Source of the DNA: an uncultured Clostridia bacterium
Lineage (GTDB): Bacteria > Bacillota > Clostridia > Peptostreptococcales > Anaerovoracaceae
Direction: 5' to 3'
NCBI GenBank assembly: GCA_934247125.1
Contig: CAKQIZ010000061.1
Coordinates: 1-11,644, forward strand
DNA: 11,644 bases
A program made the position numbers and the translations under genes. Positions within the stretch are counted from its first letter, which is position 1. Each line of letters begins with the position of its first letter. The notes below the pieces were generated by a model. That model was not told where the DNA came from and did not search any database. It saw only the letters and a program-made list of their open reading frames with translations. Below, one piece after another: positions 9,384 to 11,644 of this stretch.

Positions 9384-10052
9384 TTACAAATGCTCTTCCT
9401 CCTCCGGAAGCGCCTCTTTTATATATATTCCCGTCAGCAGGGCGAAAACAAGTGCCTGCACCAGCCCCATCAGCACACTCAGCATCTGCATGACCACAGG
9501 CAGACCTATCGGTACGAGATCGAAAAACGATGAGGTGACCGTCTCTTCTCCGAAAATGTTGCCGTAAAGTCGCAGTGTCAGCGAGACCGGCTTTACCAGA
9601 TCCTCCAGCAGCATCAGCGGCAGCAGGAACGCGAACGGCTGCAGCAGGTGCTTGTAGAATCTCAGCCCGTGAGATTCCCTGATACCTATCACCTGTATCG
9701 CCACGAACACTATTATCGCCAGTGCCATCGTGCAGTTTATCGAGCTTGTCGGAGCCGTCAGTCCCTTCACATGTCCCGAGCCCGGCAGCAGTCCGCTGTA
9801 GTTGCATATCAGTATATATATGAACAGCGTCGCTACGAGCGGGAAATACTTCCGGCATGCTTTGCCGCCCATGATATCCGAAAAGAAATCATACAGACTC
9901 TCCACAGCCCATTCTGCAAAATTCTGAAAGCCTGACGGCACAGTCTGCAGCCTGCGGCCCGCAATTACAGCCAGCACACACAGTATGACCGTAATGACTG
10001 TACTCGTTATCATCCCGTTTGATATCCCAAAAGAATTAAGTGTCTCTATCAT
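9384..10052 (-). CDS. atpB: ATP synthase a subunit
   Basis: This 222-residue membrane protein is the stator a subunit that forms the ion half-channels beside the c ring. About five hydrophobic segments are visible. The essential arginine is R161 in SLTLRLYGNIFGEE, the most conserved stretch of the family, and KPVSLTLR precedes it as expected. The N-terminal motif VPSGFQNFAEW (38-48) and PLVATLFIYILICNYSGLLPG (71-91) are also typical. The C-terminus is an acidic tail EALPEEEEHL. The length is at the short end of the family. The ATG at 10050-10052 follows GGGAGG. It is second in the operon, 22 bp after the atpI-like gene. Confidence 0.97.
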   Translation of the reverse strand: MIETLNSFGISNGMITSTVITVILCVLAVIAGRRLQTVPSGFQNFAEWAVESLYDFFSDIMGGKACRKYFPLVATLFIYILICNYSGLLPGSGHVKGLTAPTSSINCTMALAIIVFVAIQVIGIRESHGLRFYKHLLQPFAFLLPLMLLEDLVKPVSLTLRLYGNIFGEETVTSSFFDLVPIGLPVVMQMLSVLMGLVQALVFALLTGIYIKEALPEEEEHL

Positions 10053-10074
10053 TATCGCCTGCCTCCCTTCCAGG

Positions 10075-10380
10075 TCACAGTGCTTTCTTCTGTTTGAAAA
10101 CCAGCACCTTGTTCATCGCTACAAGCGCAGCTGCCGTTCCTATGAGAAAAGCCGTATCGTCAAACGGCACTATATCCCTCACGAGAAATACCAGCAGCAG
10201 CGTCACTATATTGACAGCATAACTGATCATTGACCTCGCATAGATGCCTCCCGCCTGACCTGCCCCGGCATCTGATGACGAGCTGTCCGCCATATACTTC
10301 TGCCACAGGAAGCGATTTTTGAGGTATCCTGCAAGCCCGCCTGCGATCAGACCTGCGATCGAGCCGAAAACATAAGTCAA
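10075..10380 (-). CDS. atpI: AtpI-like membrane protein, first gene of the atp operon
   Basis: This 101-residue small membrane protein stands where atpI is found, directly before atpB. AtpI-type proteins help c-ring assembly or cation supply. About three hydrophobic segments are visible: 5-20 (glycine-rich, ending in GYLKNRF), 50-66 and 76-92. A Ser/Gly-rich stretch lies between the first two. The frame has no ATG before it; a stop lies two codons upstream, and the best start is the TTG at 10378-10380. GAGGAG lies about 11 bases upstream, rather far. A four-codon frame (ATG at 10391, MSEI) ends in a TGA that overlaps this TTG, so coupled initiation is possible. The AtpI assignment rests on position, size and topology more than on a strong motif. 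Confidence 0.75.
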   Translation of the reverse strand: MTYVFGSIAGLIAGGLAGYLKNRFLWQKYMADSSSSDAGAGQAGGIYARSMISYAVNIVTLLLVFLVRDIVPFDDTAFLIGTAAALVAMNKVLVFKQKKAL

Positions 10381-10411
10381 ATCTCACTCATCTCCTCTCT
10401 TATGACTACAC

Positions 10412-10440
10412 ATTGTACACCAATTTGCGGCAATTGTAAA
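10412..10440 (-). promoter_or_regulatory. Sigma-70-type promoter of the atp operon
   Basis: On the minus strand TTTACA (rc of 10435-10440) and TACAAT (rc of 10412-10417) are separated by exactly 17 bases, each a 5/6 match to consensus. A/T tracts upstream could act as an UP element. Transcription would start near 10405, giving a leader of about 25 nt before the TTG of the atpI-like gene. This is the best promoter in the window. Confidence 0.75.
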
Positions 10441-10483
10441 ACAGTTTTTTTAAAAAAAATCATTTAAAAAATCACACTGTTTT
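10438..10483. repeat. 8-bp inverted repeat overlapping the atp promoter
   Basis: AAAACAGT (10438-10445) and ACTGTTTT (10476-10483) are perfect inverted copies 30 bp apart, enclosing runs of T and A. One arm overlaps the -35 hexamer. It could be a regulator site, a bent A/T-tract element or the 3' hairpin of the upstream MATE gene; there is no T-run after the stem on the minus strand. Confidence 0.4.
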
Positions 10484-10591
10484 CAACACTTTCGTGGTTT
10501 TAGCCAAAAAATTGCAACTTTTTATAATTGTAAAAATTTTGCATTTTATTGTATTTTTTTGTTATCGGTATGTTCTTTTTCTAAAACATCG

Positions 10592-11644
10592 TCAATCATC
10601 AATACCCTTTATTACGGTTTTGAGCCATTTGCGGCTATAGTACCTCCTTGTCAGGAAAATCGCCTTGACCACTTCTTCTATTTTCACTGCCAGCACAGCC
10701 AGATATATCGGCATATGCAGATACAGTGATGTGATGAATGCCAGCGGCACACCTATCAGCCACACCGTGCCGGTTTCCGTGATCATCGCGAACTTCGTGT
10801 CTCCCCCGCAGCGCAGCGTTCCTGTGACATGTATGGCATTGTACAGCGTCAGCCACATAGTGGCTCCGTATACGATCAGTATCCTGAATGCATACGCGGC
10901 TCCCTGCTCCGAGAAGCTGAACAGACCGAGCAGCGGCTCTCCCGCTATTATCACCCCTGCACCAAAGAGGACTCCCGCTATGAGACCCATCCTGATCATC
11001 TTGCGGGACATGCTGTATGCCAGTTCTGTCTTTCCCTCGCCGAGCTTCTGTCCGACAAGTATCAGCACGGCATCTCCGATGCTGAATGCAGCCAGTGCGA
11101 ACATATTATTGATCGTATTGCACGCCTGTACCGCAGCACCTTCCGAGATGCCTATCCTCGCAAATGCCGCAACATACATCGAAGTGCCTATCCCCCAGAG
11201 TGTTTCATTTGCTGTAGTCGGCAGCGCATTCCTTATTATACGCGCAGCCAGTTCTTTGCTGTAACTGAAAAACTCTCTGAAATGTCCCGCTATCTTGTTT
11301 TTGAGTACGAACACCTCGAACAGTATTATCAGCATTTCCAAAAGACGCGCTATAGCTGTTGCCAGCGCTGCGCCTTCGACTCCCAGAGCAGGCGCACCCA
11401 GCTTTCCGAAAATGAACACCCAGTTCAGGAATGTATTGGTAGCAAACGCGATCACGCTCGCTGCGAGAGGCAGCGCAGACTGCTGGGTAGCCCTCAATGC
11501 CACAGTAAACGGCTGCGTCACTGCCAGAAACAGGAACGTGAATGAACAGATCCTGACATATCCGACTCCCGCTTCGATAACTTCCGGGTACTTCGTGAAT
11601 ATCCTCAGTATATATTCAGGAAAGAAGAATCCTGCAACAAAAAA
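10592..11644 (-). CDS. MATE family multidrug/Na+ antiporter, N-terminus outside the window
   Basis: The frame stays open to the right edge, giving 350 residues plus stop of a protein usually about 450 long; the N-terminal helices are missing. It is a polytopic inner-membrane exporter of the MATE family, which expels drugs or metabolites in exchange for Na+ or H+. Visible landmarks include FTKYPEVIEAGVGYVRI near the start (the 'dPEVI..A..Y' segment at the end of a helix), the mid-protein linker to the second lobe, IGDAVLILVGQKLGEGK, and GTLRCGGDTKFAMITE followed by TGTVWLIGVPLAF. About nine hydrophobic segments remain. The GTG at 11519-11521 is not the start because the family pattern continues upstream of it. 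The gene ends 211 bp before the atp operon. The substrate is unknown. Confidence 0.9.
   Translation of the reverse strand, partial: FFVAGFFFPEYILRIFTKYPEVIEAGVGYVRICSFTFLFLAVTQPFTVALRATQQSALPLAASVIAFATNTFLNWVFIFGKLGAPALGVEGAALATAIARLLEMLIILFEVFVLKNKIAGHFREFFSYSKELAARIIRNALPTTANETLWGIGTSMYVAAFARIGISEGAAVQACNTINNMFALAAFSIGDAVLILVGQKLGEGKTELAYSMSRKMIRMGLIAGVLFGAGVIIAGEPLLGLFSFSEQGAAYAFRILIVYGATMWLTLYNAIHVTGTLRCGGDTKFAMITETGTVWLIGVPLAFITSLYLHMPIYLAVLAVKIEEVVKAIFLTRRYYSRKWLKTVIKGIDD

Noticed and set aside
10511..10544. AT-rich hairpin GCAA-TTTTTA/TAAAAA-TTGC as MATE terminator
   Set aside because: It is made almost only of A-T pairs with an internal loop and has no following T-run, so it is likely a by-product of AT-rich DNA.

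Overview
The window looks like chromosome from an anaerobic low-to-mid GC Firmicute, most likely class Clostridia. This is inferred from strong GGAGG-type ribosome binding sites, a one-operon F1Fo ATP synthase with a Na+-type c subunit, a TM1266-type [FeFe]-hydrogenase regulator, a clostridial-style MATE exporter and a FeoB-like transporter. Coding DNA looks close to half GC and uses ATA for isoleucine freely. The long intergenic stretches are much richer in A and T. No species can be named from the sequence.

Layout. (1) 1-43: the first 14 codons of a gene running off the left edge on the minus strand. An AT-rich 422-bp gap follows, holding a sigma-54-like element, a sigma-70-like element and two dyads. 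(2) 466-1608, minus: a radical SAM protein of the 'CxWNKCxFC' type. (3) A 195-bp divergent control region with several inverted repeats. (4) 1804-3273, plus: a FeoB-like membrane protein that has the FeoB gate domains but no GTPase domain. (5) A 116-bp convergent gap with a long stem-loop. (6) 10380 down to 3390, minus: a ten-gene operon in the order atpI-like, atpB, atpE, atpF, atpH, atpA, atpG, atpD, atpC, TM1266-like regulator. It is preceded by a good sigma-70 type promoter at 10412-10440. (7) 10592-11644, minus: the C-terminal 350 residues of a MATE efflux protein cut by the right edge.

How it works together. The atp operon encodes all eight structural subunits (a, c, b, delta, alpha, gamma, beta, epsilon) plus an assembly-type membrane protein. 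The c subunit has the Gln/Glu/Ser/Tyr pattern of Na+-coupled rotors, so the enzyme probably couples ATP synthesis or hydrolysis to sodium flux. The genes are packed tightly: b/delta overlap, and at three later junctions the TAG stop is built into the Shine-Dalgarno sequence of the next gene. The last gene belongs to a family normally linked to [FeFe]-hydrogenase maturation. Its place 21 bp after atpC suggests that hydrogen metabolism and ion-gradient energy are controlled together.

The most unusual items are the GTPase-less FeoB-like protein with a Cys/His-rich loop, the hydrogenase regulator at the tail of the atp operon, and the sigma-54-like element at the left edge. No mobile element, CRISPR array, tRNA or rRNA was seen.
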